From positions 1 to 64,000 of the forward strand of contig NZ_LYVO01000008.1 in NCBI RefSeq assembly GCF_001984055.1: 64,000 nucleotides of DNA. Direction: 5' to 3'. This document shows positions 9,068 to 16,603 of this stretch, in pieces; positions within the stretch are counted from its first letter, which is position 1; every line of letters starts with the position of its first letter. This DNA comes from Variovorax sp. KK3 (GTDB taxonomy: Bacteria > Pseudomonadota > Gammaproteobacteria > Burkholderiales > Burkholderiaceae_C). A program made the translations under genes and the position numbers. The notes beneath the pieces are model-generated. The model ran no database searches. It saw nothing but the letters and a program-made list of their open reading frames with translations, and was not told the DNA's origin.

Positions 9068-9444
9068 TCCGCTGACGGGCTGAGCCTGAACTGTGGCCGA
9101 GCCACTCGGCCGTCACTCTTTCGCCGACGCCGCTGCGCAGGGCAACCATGCTCTATCGCATGGGCTTCGTGCTCGCGCCCGTGAGGCTTTTTCCTACGCC
9201 CGTGTCAGCCGCCGAGCATCGCCGTGCAGCTCAAGGGAAACCACTTAATGCCTTCGACTTGCCGGTGTAGGACAGCGGCAAATTCGGTTGAGCTTCGGCT
9301 CCGATTTTTCGGTTGTTGCGAGATGCTTCAGCTGCGAACAACACGCGGAAGAGGGCGCCACTTGTTCGGCAAAGGGCGCTGCGGCGAGCCACAACGAAGG
9401 CGGTTGGCTGCGGCAGGGGACGGTCTTTCTTGCAGGAGCATGAA
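9068..9444. other. Non-coding gap (377 nt)
   Basis: No convincing gene. It holds a terminator-like hairpin near 9095-9111. The rest, less GC-rich than its surroundings between about 9230 and 9320, presumably contains the promoter of the lipoprotein/TpsB cassette. I could not place a clear -35/-10 pair. Confidence 0.6.
9095..9111 (+). terminator. Candidate terminator hairpin
   Basis: A 7-bp perfect stem (GGCCGAG / CTCGGCC) with a 3-nt loop lies 27 nt after the stop of the solute-binding lipoprotein gene. It is followed by a modestly T-rich GTCACTCTTTC tract. The weak U-tract makes it only a plausible intrinsic terminator. Confidence 0.4.
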
Positions 9445-10770
9445 GTGAAGATGCATCGACTCGTATGTACCGCGGCCGTGGTGGCCGCACTGGCCGCACT
9501 GGGCGGATGTTCTTCCAGCGGACGCGCTGGCTTCGCCCTCGGCGGCACGAGCAACGGCACGCCGGGCGGCATCGGCGACGGCAGCGGTGGCGCCAGCGGC
9601 GGTGCGAATGGCGGTGCCACCGGAGGCGCCGGCGGCGACGTGGCGGGTGGCGGCGGTGGCTCGGCCGGCGGAGGCGGCGGTACGGGTGGAGCGGGCGGCA
9701 ACGGCGGCGGCACCGGCACGGTCGCCGCGTCGGCCACCGGCACCTTGCTCGGCAACGCGGGCAAGACGGTCAGCGGCCTGGGCACCACCGTGTCGGGCAT
9801 CGGTCAGAACGGCGCTGCATCGGGCGTGCTGGCAAATGCCGGCAGCACGGTCGACAGCGCGGGCCTGGTGGTGAGCAACGGTCTCGGCAAGCTCGGCACC
9901 GGCAGCGACGCGATCGGCGGCACGCTGAGCGGCTTGCCGCTGGTGGTCGACAACACCGGCAAGACCGTGTCGAGCACCGGCGAACTCGTGACCGGCATCG
10001 GCAGCAACACGCCGCTGCGGCCCGTGACTGCGGCCGCGGGCGGCCTGGTCGACGGGGTCGGCAACACGGTCAGTTCCGTCGCGGGGCAACTCGGCGGCGT
10101 CACCGACAGCGGCGCGGTGCGCCAGGTCACCGGCCGGGTCAACGACCTGGTGGTGCCGATCGATCGCGGCGTGAGCACGCTGACCCAGCGCATCGGCGAC
10201 GGCACCGGCATCGGGCAACCCGTCGCGGGCCTCACGCAGCAACTGGGCAGCGGCATCGCCGGTGGGCAGACCGAAGGCTTGCGAGCGAGCCTGGGCAGCA
10301 CCGTGGCCTCGGTGGGTGGCATCGTGCATGCGCCCGACGGCAGCGCGCCGGGCAACGGCAACGGCTTGCTGGGCGGCACGCTCGGCGTGGGCGCGGGGCT
10401 CGGTGCGGTCGTCGGGGTCGGCGCGGGCACCGGGGCCGGCGGCCAGGGATCGAGCACGGGCACGGGCACGGGCACGGGCATTGGAGCCGGCGTGGGCGCG
10501 GGTGCGGGCGTGGGCCTTGCGAGCGCCGCGGGCACGGGCACTGCGGGCACCGTGGGCGGCCTCACCAACACCTTGGGCACCACCGTCAACAGCGTGACGG
10601 CACCGGCCGGTGCGCTCGTCCAGCCCGTGCTGGCACCAGTGACCGGCGCACTCACGGGCGGCAGCACGGCAGGCGGCAGCACGAACGGCAACCTCGTGAG
10701 CAACACGCTCGGCACCGTGAGCAGCCTGACCAACGGGCTGGTCGGCGGTCTGACGCAACCTCGCCGCTGA
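9445..10770 (+). CDS. Gly-rich collagen-like lipoprotein, cassette 1 (putative TpsB passenger)
   Basis: 441-residue secreted lipoprotein. Its signal sequence ends in lipobox LGGC (Cys22), followed by SSSGRAGFALGGTS, a segment shared almost exactly with the paralogue at 15025. Residues about 40-95 are a Gly/Ala/Ser linker. The rest is low-complexity Gly/Val/Thr/Ser sequence with a conserved island (NDLVVPIDRGVSTLTQRIGD) found in both paralogues. The GTG at 9445 is chosen because AGGAG lies 6 nt upstream; an ATG two codons later is possible. The next gene, 8 nt away, is a TpsB-type outer-membrane protein, its likely exporter or partner. No haemagglutinin-type TPS domain is visible. Function unknown. 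Confidence 0.85.
   Translation: MKMHRLVCTAAVVAALAALGGCSSSGRAGFALGGTSNGTPGGIGDGSGGASGGANGGATGGAGGDVAGGGGGSAGGGGGTGGAGGNGGGTGTVAASATGTLLGNAGKTVSGLGTTVSGIGQNGAASGVLANAGSTVDSAGLVVSNGLGKLGTGSDAIGGTLSGLPLVVDNTGKTVSSTGELVTGIGSNTPLRPVTAAAGGLVDGVGNTVSSVAGQLGGVTDSGAVRQVTGRVNDLVVPIDRGVSTLTQRIGDGTGIGQPVAGLTQQLGSGIAGGQTEGLRASLGSTVASVGGIVHAPDGSAPGNGNGLLGGTLGVGAGLGAVVGVGAGTGAGGQGSSTGTGTGTGIGAGVGAGAGVGLASAAGTGTAGTVGGLTNTLGTTVNSVTAPAGALVQPVLAPVTGALTGGSTAGGSTNGNLVSNTLGTVSSLTNGLVGGLTQPRR
10455..10478 (+). repeat. In-frame hexanucleotide repeat (CACGGG x4)
   Basis: Four perfect tandem copies of CACGGG inside the first Gly-rich lipoprotein gene, encoding an alternating Gly-Thr run. Because the unit is 6 bp, copy-number changes would alter length without breaking the frame. 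Confidence 0.8.
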
Positions 10771-10778
10771 CGGCGCGC

Positions 10779-12479
10779 GTGCCCCACGTCGTCGTGCGCC
10801 GCGGCGTGGCGCTCGGGTTCGCGCTCGCCGTGTGCGCCACCGGGCTGCATGCCCAGGCGCCGGCCGGCAACCCGTTGGACCGCTTGCCAGCGCCGCAGCC
10901 GATCGCGCCCACCGCGGGGCAGGCGCCGCGCGTCGACGTGCAAGCGCCACCGGGCCCGGCCGGCGACGTGCTGCAACGGCGCTTCACGGTGCGCCGCGTC
11001 GATGTCGAAGGCGTGGCCGCCTTGCCCTTCGCCGACATCGCCGGCCTGTTCGCGCCCTTCGCCGGACAGGAGGCGAGCGTGGCGCAGCTCGTCGCGGCTG
11101 CGGGGCAGGGCACGGCCGCTTACCGCGACCGCGGCTTCGCGCTGTCCTTCGTCTTCCTGCCGCAGCAGGACTTCGCCGATGGCGTGGTGCGCGTGGTGGC
11201 GGTCGAAGGCTACATCGCCGACGTGCGCATCGAGGGCGATGTCGGGCCTGCGGAGCCCAAGCTGCGGGCGATGGCGCAAGCGCTCCAGGGCGAACGGCCG
11301 TTGCGGCTCGAGCGCTTCGAGCGCGTCACGCAACTGCTGGCCAGGCTGCCCGGCATCACGATGGCGGCCGAGGCGGCGCGGCCCTCGACCACCGGCGGCG
11401 CCACGACCCTGGTGCTGCGTGCCAGGCGCAAGCCCTACAACGTGACGCTGGGCGCCGACTTGCGACAGCCGCGTTCGCGCGCGGTGCTCAGCGGCGTGCT
11501 CAACGATCCTTTCGCGCCTGGCAGTGAACTCAGCGCCTCGACGCTGGCAGGCGACTTTCGGCGCGAGAAGCTGCTGACCCTGGGCTACACGCAGTTCGTT
11601 GGCATCGACGGGCTCGCGCTGAAGGCGGCGTTCACGCGCTACAGCGGCTATCCCGACGCGCAGAACGGACGCGGCAGCGCCATCGAGCGCTTCAACACGA
11701 ACCGCCGGCTCGAGTTTTCGGGCAGCTACCCGCTGATGCTGCGCGCCGCATCGAGCCTCACGCTGAGCGGCGGCTTCTATGCCGTGGACAACACCGACGA
11801 CTACCGCGTGCAGGCCAGCGGCGCCCAGTTGTCCGAAGACACGCGGGTGCGCGCGCTGTTCGCACAGCTGGCCTACGCCGAGACGCGCGCCGACCGCAGC
11901 CGCGCCGCCAGCCTGATGCTGGCGCAAGGCCTCGACGGCGCCGGTGCGCTGGCGCGCAACCGCAGCAACGTGGCCGGGCTCGCTGGGCCCGGCAGCGCAC
12001 GTCTCGACTTCACGCGCCTGCTGCTGGAAGCGAGCCAGCGCGACCGCTACGCCAACCAGTGGGGCACGGGCTTTTCATTCGCCGCGCAGCACAGCCCGCA
12101 TCCGCTGGCAGCGTCGGAGCGCATCTCGTTCGGCGGGCCTCGCTTCGGCCGCGGCTACGCGCCCGGCGATGCCGCAGGCGACGCCGGCTGGGGCATCGGC
12201 CTCGAACTCAACCGGATGTTCAGGATGGAGGGCAACTGGCTCAAGCAGGTCGAGCCCTATCTGCTGCTCGAAGCCGCGCGCACGCGCCTGCATGCCCGGT
12301 CGGTGGCGCAGGGGCCGCAGAAGCTGCGCTCCGTCGCGCTGGGCATCCGGCTGTCGGACGCGAAGCGCTACAGCCTCGACCTGGCGGTGGCCAAGCCCAC
12401 CGGCGATGCGACCAGCACCAATCCGAACCGGCGCGCGCGCCTGAGCGTGCTGCTGGCCTGGCAGCTCGAGCCGCAGTGA
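10779..12479 (+). CDS. ShlB/FhaC/HecB-type (TpsB) outer-membrane transporter, cassette 1
   Basis: 566-residue outer-membrane protein of the Omp85/TpsB family. A signal peptide ends GLHAQ. A first POTRA domain spans about residues 65-150 (RRFTVRRVDVEGVAALPFAD to VVAVEGYIADVRIEGD) and a second about 155-220, followed by a C-terminal beta-barrel with the tip-loop motif FGGPRFGRGYAPGD, equivalent to the family VRGY. The GTG at 10779 is 8 nt after the lipoprotein stop and aligns with the ATG start of the paralogue at 16604, so the two genes are coupled. It probably moves or anchors the upstream lipoprotein at the cell surface. Confidence 0.88.
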   Translation: MPHVVVRRGVALGFALAVCATGLHAQAPAGNPLDRLPAPQPIAPTAGQAPRVDVQAPPGPAGDVLQRRFTVRRVDVEGVAALPFADIAGLFAPFAGQEASVAQLVAAAGQGTAAYRDRGFALSFVFLPQQDFADGVVRVVAVEGYIADVRIEGDVGPAEPKLRAMAQALQGERPLRLERFERVTQLLARLPGITMAAEAARPSTTGGATTLVLRARRKPYNVTLGADLRQPRSRAVLSGVLNDPFAPGSELSASTLAGDFRREKLLTLGYTQFVGIDGLALKAAFTRYSGYPDAQNGRGSAIERFNTNRRLEFSGSYPLMLRAASSLTLSGGFYAVDNTDDYRVQASGAQLSEDTRVRALFAQLAYAETRADRSRAASLMLAQGLDGAGALARNRSNVAGLAGPGSARLDFTRLLLEASQRDRYANQWGTGFSFAAQHSPHPLAASERISFGGPRFGRGYAPGDAAGDAGWGIGLELNRMFRMEGNWLKQVEPYLLLEAARTRLHARSVAQGPQKLRSVALGIRLSDAKRYSLDLAVAKPTGDATSTNPNRRARLSVLLAWQLEPQ

Positions 12480-12492
12480 ACGACAGGGCGCC

Positions 12493-13395
12493 TCAGTCGG
12501 TCACCGGCGCCGACGAGCGCGTGAGCCGCCAGCCCAGGTTCATGCCGGCCGCCGCGATCAGGATCGCGGCCGAGCCGACGAGCTGCAGCGGCTTCAGCCG
12601 ATGATCGAAGGCCACGAAGTCCACCACCATCGCGAAGATGGGGTACAGGAAGGACAGCGCGCCGATCGAGTGCGTCGGCAGCTTCTGGATCGCACCGTAG
12701 AGCAGCGCGAACACCAGGCCGGTGTATACCGCGCCCATCACCACGAAGTCGACCCAGGCGCGGGTCTCCGTCGGCAGATGCGTGAGGTTGGCGAAGGGCG
12801 CGATCATCACCGTGCCTACGCAGACATGGATCAGCGCGATCAGGTGCGGCGGCTTGTCGCCGAGCTTCTTGGTCACGATCGCCGCGATGGCGTACAGAAA
12901 CGCGGCGCCCAGCGCCATCAGCACGCCTGCGACGTACTCGCTCGACGGCCCGGCATAGGCGGCGGCCGAAGGGCGGGCATACACGATCAGCAACACGCCG
13001 GCGAAGGCGATGCCCAGCCAGCCCACCATCGTGGCGGTGATGCGCTCCGAAAAGAAGATCGCGCCCAGCGCGACCAGGATGAAGGGCTGCGTGTTGTAGA
13101 CCGCGATGGCCACCGAGATCGAGGCCCGTGAAAACGACTCGAAGATCAGCAGCCAGTTGAGCACGATCGCGGTGCCGCCGAGAACCGCCCAGCCCAGTTG
13201 GCTCCACGTCAGTGCGCCGCCCTTCAGCGACCCCGTGAGCCAGCAAACGATCAGCAGCGCCGCGGCCCCGAAGACGCAACGCCAGAACAGAAGTTCGGTG
13301 ATGGGTTGACCCGAATACACGACGAACCAGCCGATGGTCCCCGATATCAGCATGGCCGCAATCATCTGGAGCGTGCCGATTGTTTTCTTGTTCAT
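12493..13395 (-). CDS. DMT-family (EamA) transporter
   Basis: 300-residue inner-membrane protein with about ten hydrophobic segments arranged as two EamA repeats. The first starts at LQMIAAMLISGTIGWFVVYS; the second covers about residues 155-290, including SIGALSFLYPIFAMVVDFVAF. Members of the drug/metabolite transporter superfamily export amino acids, nucleosides or metabolites. The gene converges on the first TpsB gene with a 13-nt gap and has no obvious functional partner. The substrate is unknown. Confidence 0.9.
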   Translation of the reverse strand: MNKKTIGTLQMIAAMLISGTIGWFVVYSGQPITELLFWRCVFGAAALLIVCWLTGSLKGGALTWSQLGWAVLGGTAIVLNWLLIFESFSRASISVAIAVYNTQPFILVALGAIFFSERITATMVGWLGIAFAGVLLIVYARPSAAAYAGPSSEYVAGVLMALGAAFLYAIAAIVTKKLGDKPPHLIALIHVCVGTVMIAPFANLTHLPTETRAWVDFVVMGAVYTGLVFALLYGAIQKLPTHSIGALSFLYPIFAMVVDFVAFDHRLKPLQLVGSAAILIAAAGMNLGWRLTRSSAPVTD

Positions 13396-13517
13396 GCTCG
13401 GTAGGTGACAGTGGGACTCCGCACTGTAGCGCCTCGGAAGCGCGTTCTCGTTTTATCAGTAAAACGTTGTTGCCGGCCTGCTTGTCCGCATCGCCGGCAG
13501 CCGAGCACGCAGGGCCA

Positions 13518-13889
13518 CTACATGAGTTCCTTGCTCGACACCGCCGCGGCCTGCAGGTCGGGCACCAGCGTGAGCAAGCGGCGGGTCAGCCAGTACAGAT
13601 GGGACGGGTCGATCGGGTTCGGCAGGCGAAGGATCTTGATCAGGCGCTGCGGCCGGTCACCGAAGGCGGGCGCCGCGCTCAACGGCTCCAGCATGCGTGC
13701 GAGCTCGGCGCGCACCTGTTCGTCGAGCAAGTCGTGTTCGTCGAGGCTGCGCCAGATGGCCTGCACCGCGCGCCTGCACAGGTCGGCATGCGACGACGGG
13801 CCCAGCACCGCCTGGTAGTTCGCGGTGTCGAGCGGCATCGAAAGCGTGCCGTGCGTGTCTCCGTATGCGGTGCTTCGGGATGAAGGCAT
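13518..13889 (-). CDS. Hypothetical helical protein
   Basis: 123-residue soluble protein that I do not recognise. After a short polar N-terminus it looks mainly alpha-helical, with amphipathic stretches ADLCRRAVQAIWRSLDEHD and QVRAELARMLEPL and a Leu-rich C-terminus. No signal peptide, membrane segment or metal-binding motif is visible. A strong AAGGAGG ribosome site 7 nt before the ATG at 13889 supports it as a real gene. It lies between the DMT transporter and HIU hydrolase genes on the same strand, with gaps of about 80-120 nt. Confidence 0.65.
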   Translation of the reverse strand: MPSSRSTAYGDTHGTLSMPLDTANYQAVLGPSSHADLCRRAVQAIWRSLDEHDLLDEQVRAELARMLEPLSAAPAFGDRPQRLIKILRLPNPIDPSHLYWLTRRLLTLVPDLQAAAVSSKELM

Positions 13890-13970
13890 GCAAGCCCTCC
13901 TTCACGCCGCCCACGATACGCCGCGGGCACGGCGATGGCAACGGGCGCCGCCCCGATGTGGTGCAAGCGC

Positions 13971-14345
13971 CTATGCCGCGCCGCGGAAGCAGGACAGGCC
14001 CCAAGGCGTGAGCTTCACCGGAAGGTGGTAGTGCTGCGAAGGGTCGGCCACGCCGAAGCGGAAGCACTGCACGTCCATGAAAGCCGGCTCGGGCAGGGTC
14101 TGTCCGCGCGCCCGGTAGTAGCCGCCGACGTGCAGCCGCATCTCGTAGACGCCCACGTCGAACACCTGCGCCTCTGCTTCGATGCCGTCCACCACGCCGT
14201 TGCGGCCGACCGTGCCGGTGACCATCGGCTCCCAGCGCTCGGGCCGGCCGCGCTCGACCTCGCCCTTGCGCAGGATCTCCACCTTCATGCCCGTGGCCAC
14301 GACGCCATTGGCCACGTCCACCACATGAATCGATACAGCTTGCAT
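13971..14345 (-). CDS. Transthyretin-like / 5-hydroxyisourate hydrolase family protein
   Basis: 124-residue protein matching 5-hydroxyisourate hydrolase, which opens the ring of 5-hydroxyisourate in urate breakdown. The catalytic-type residues of the family appear as His7 (SIHVVD), Arg48 (GTVGRNGVVDG) and the HYHLPV segment near residue 105. The usual C-terminal YRGS signature is replaced by FRGAA, so the Tyr and terminal Ser are lost and two residues often taken as diagnostic of active HIU hydrolase are changed. No uraD, allantoinase or urate oxidase gene is close. It may be a divergent hydrolase or a transthyretin-like protein with another ligand. Confidence 0.8.
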   Translation of the reverse strand: MQAVSIHVVDVANGVVATGMKVEILRKGEVERGRPERWEPMVTGTVGRNGVVDGIEAEAQVFDVGVYEMRLHVGGYYRARGQTLPEPAFMDVQCFRFGVADPSQHYHLPVKLTPWGLSCFRGAA

Positions 14346-14439
14346 TCCCGCCTCCTCGCGTGTTGCATGACCGACAGAGGCGTGACTGTAGTGGATCGTG
14401 GCGTGGACGGAGCCGGCTGTTTTCAGTTCGCTCGGCGTC

Positions 14440-14703
14440 TCACGCCTGTCGTCGGAATTTCGCAGGCACGCACTCTGCGACGTTGTGGCTGACCGACACG
14501 ATCAGTTGCCACAGGATGGCCGGACATGCCGGTGGATGCGGGTGGTTCGGAAATCGGCGGCCACCTTCGACCGCGATCTCGCGCTCGCATCCCGTACAGC
14601 GATAGATGCCGCTGTAGGCCGCGTCCATATGAGGCCCGAACGTGCGGTCGAACGCCTTCGAGGACGAAGGTCGCACCCTGCGCATCTCCTTGAAGATGGC
14701 CAT
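14440..14703 (-). CDS. Small protein with a CxxC zinc-ribbon-like motif
   Basis: 87-residue protein. The ATG at 14703 is preferred because GGGAGAG lies just upstream. The core YSGIYRCTGCEREIAVEGG has a CxxC pair (about residues 36-39) followed by a proline/histidine-rich loop PNHPHPPACP, an arrangement typical of small zinc ribbons. Further cysteines occur at the PPACP and AECVP positions. I do not recognise a named family or function. It is transcribed away from the second lipoprotein cassette. Confidence 0.6.
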   Translation of the reverse strand: MAIFKEMRRVRPSSSKAFDRTFGPHMDAAYSGIYRCTGCEREIAVEGGRRFPNHPHPPACPAILWQLIVSVSHNVAECVPAKFRRQA

Positions 14704-15024
14704 CGCGCTCTCCCGGTTTCGACCGGCTGGAAGCGTTCCGGCGGAATGCTCCTTCAACGGTCGCACCGTAAGCGTAGGCGGCGCCGAAAGGCTTGCCTGT
14801 AGGGCGGCATCTCGTGCTGAAAGGCACTGTGAACTTTCACTCAGCTGTGTACTAACTGATTCACTGCTCGCTGAATGCTTAGGGTTTCAGCTGAGTACAT
14901 CACTTCGTGCGCGTGTGCAGTAGTCGACGTTTGGAGCACAGCCCCGGCGACCTGGAAATCGCGCCGCGCCTTACAAACGCGCCGCGGCATCAATCCTCCA
15001 GTTCAATTTTTCTACCCCACCACC
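14704..15024. other. Intergenic region upstream of cassette 2 (321 nt)
   Basis: No gene is supported. The middle part (about 14820-14900) is less GC-rich than its surroundings and carries a spaced 12-bp direct repeat. The last 35 nt before the lipoprotein ATG are pyrimidine-rich and lack a Shine-Dalgarno. This is where the promoter of the second cassette should lie. Confidence 0.6.
14841..14898 (+). promoter_or_regulatory. Spaced 12-bp direct repeat, possible operator
   Basis: TCAGCTGTGTAC (14841-14852) recurs as TCAGCTGAGTAC (14887-14898), one mismatch apart and 46 bp from start to start. Each half also contains the palindromic core CAGCTG. The location upstream of the second lipoprotein gene suggests a regulator-binding pair. 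This is inference only. Confidence 0.35.
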
Positions 15025-16563
15025 ATGACTCTGCTTCCTTCGTTTCAACTGAACCGTCTCGTGATCGCCTCGGCCGTCGCCGCAGCGCTTTGCGTGGTGT
15101 CCGGCTGCTCCTCCAGCGGCCGTGCCGGCTTCGCCCTGGGCGGTACCAGCGGTGCCACGCCAGGTGGCCTGGGCGCCGCCGCGAGCGCCGACGCGTCCAC
15201 CGCGAGCAGCAGCCAGACATCCGCCAGCGGCGGCGGCACGACCGGCCAAGGCAACGGCGGCAATAGCGGCAACGGCGGCAACGGCGGCAACGGCGGCACC
15301 GGACCCAGCGTCGTGATCGGCGGCGGGCCGATCCCCGGCGTTCCGGACGTCGGCGACGGCACCATCACCGTTGCGAACGTCGGGAACGCAAAGACCGGCA
15401 ACATCCTCGACGGTGTCGGCCAGGCCGTGACCGGACTGGGCTCGAAGGTCGAAGGCGTCGATGCGGGCGCAGCCACCGGCCTGCTGCAGAACGTGGGCCG
15501 CACCGTGGGCAGCACGGGCGAAGCCGTCAGCAATGGACTCGGCCGCCTCGGCCGAGGGACCGAAGCGATCGGCGCAACGCTGGATGGCGTGCCCGCCGTG
15601 ATCGACAACGCGGGCAAGACCGTGTCGAGCGCGGGCGACCTGGTGCGGCAGATCGGTGCGAACGGCGCGCTGGAACCCGTGACCGGCAGCGCGGGCCGCC
15701 TGGTCGACAACACCGGCCGCGCGGTCAGCGGCATCGCTGCGGGCGTCGACAGGGTGGTGGACGGTGTGGCCGTGCGCCAGCTGACCCGATCCGCCAACGA
15801 CCTGGTCGTGCCCATCGAGAGCGGACTCACCACGTTGACGCAGCGCGTCGGCGACGGAACCGGCGTCGGACCCGTGGTGGCCGGTGTCGCCAATGCAACC
15901 GGCGACGCGCTCGCGCGCCAGCAGTTGCTGGGCCTCGGCAACGGCTTGGGCCAGACCTTGAACGCGGCGGGCACGCTGGTGCATGCGCCCGCGTCCGTCG
16001 CCGGCGCTTCGTCGGCCACCAGCGCGACGTCGGCCACGCCGGCTGCCGGACTCGGTACGACACTCGCATCGGTCGCACCCGTCGGGGTGTCCCAGACTGC
16101 CGTGCTGGGCACGAGCGTGAGCGCGATCGCCAACAACACGCCGGTCCTGAATGCGGTTGCACCGACACTGAATTCCGCCCTGAACGCGACCGTGGGCGCC
16201 GTGTCGCCGGCTGCCGGCTCCACGGTCTCCGCCGTGGCGCCGATCGCCAGCGCGGCCGTCTCCACCGTCTCGACGATCGCAACGCCCGTTGTCGGCGCGG
16301 TGTCGCAGGTCGCCTCGCCCGTCCTGTCCTCCGTCGCGGCCCCGGTCGCGTCGTCGATCGTGAGCCCCGTCGTGAGTTCTGTCGTGAGCCCTGTGGTCAC
16401 CTCGGTCGTCGCGCCGGTCGTTTCGACCGTCGGTACCGTGGTCGCGCCCGTTGCCGCCACCGCCACCGGCGCAGTCAGCGGCGTGGGCAGCACGGTCGGC
16501 AGCACGCTGTCCAACTCGTTGGGGCTGACCGGCAATGCGCTCAACGCACTGGGGCGCCGCTGA
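15025..16563 (+). CDS. Gly-rich collagen-like lipoprotein, cassette 2 (putative TpsB passenger)
   Basis: 512-residue paralogue of the lipoprotein at 9445. The signal sequence ends in lipobox VSGC (Cys28), followed by the shared SSSGRAGFALGGTSGATPGG. A Gly-Asn-rich linker (about residues 72-95) is encoded by near-perfect GGCAACGGC repeats. The middle keeps the shared island NDLVVPIESGLTTLTQRVGD. The C-terminal third is unlike copy 1: Val/Ala/Ser/Pro repeats of the type SPVVSSVVSPVVTSV. The ATG at 15025 follows a pyrimidine-rich leader without Shine-Dalgarno. A TpsB-type gene follows after 40 nt, repeating the arrangement of cassette 1. Function unknown. Confidence 0.85.
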   Translation: MTLLPSFQLNRLVIASAVAAALCVVSGCSSSGRAGFALGGTSGATPGGLGAAASADASTASSSQTSASGGGTTGQGNGGNSGNGGNGGNGGTGPSVVIGGGPIPGVPDVGDGTITVANVGNAKTGNILDGVGQAVTGLGSKVEGVDAGAATGLLQNVGRTVGSTGEAVSNGLGRLGRGTEAIGATLDGVPAVIDNAGKTVSSAGDLVRQIGANGALEPVTGSAGRLVDNTGRAVSGIAAGVDRVVDGVAVRQLTRSANDLVVPIESGLTTLTQRVGDGTGVGPVVAGVANATGDALARQQLLGLGNGLGQTLNAAGTLVHAPASVAGASSATSATSATPAAGLGTTLASVAPVGVSQTAVLGTSVSAIANNTPVLNAVAPTLNSALNATVGAVSPAAGSTVSAVAPIASAAVSTVSTIATPVVGAVSQVASPVLSSVAAPVASSIVSPVVSSVVSPVVTSVVAPVVSTVGTVVAPVAATATGAVSGVGSTVGSTLSNSLGLTGNALNALGRR

Positions 16564-16603
16564 TCCGCCGACAACCGATCTTCCGATTTCCTGATCCTTC
16601 CCC

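Noticed and set aside
9328..11927. Long minus-strand frames opposite the first lipoprotein/TpsB cassette
   Set aside because: They mirror Gly/Val-rich coding sequence and give only Ala/Arg/Pro-rich low-complexity protein. The plus-strand reading has a lipobox, POTRA domains and a barrel.
15249..15297. Short regular repeats that might suggest a CRISPR array
   Set aside because: The units are 9 bp and contiguous, encode Gly-Asn-Gly in frame, and have no unique spacers.
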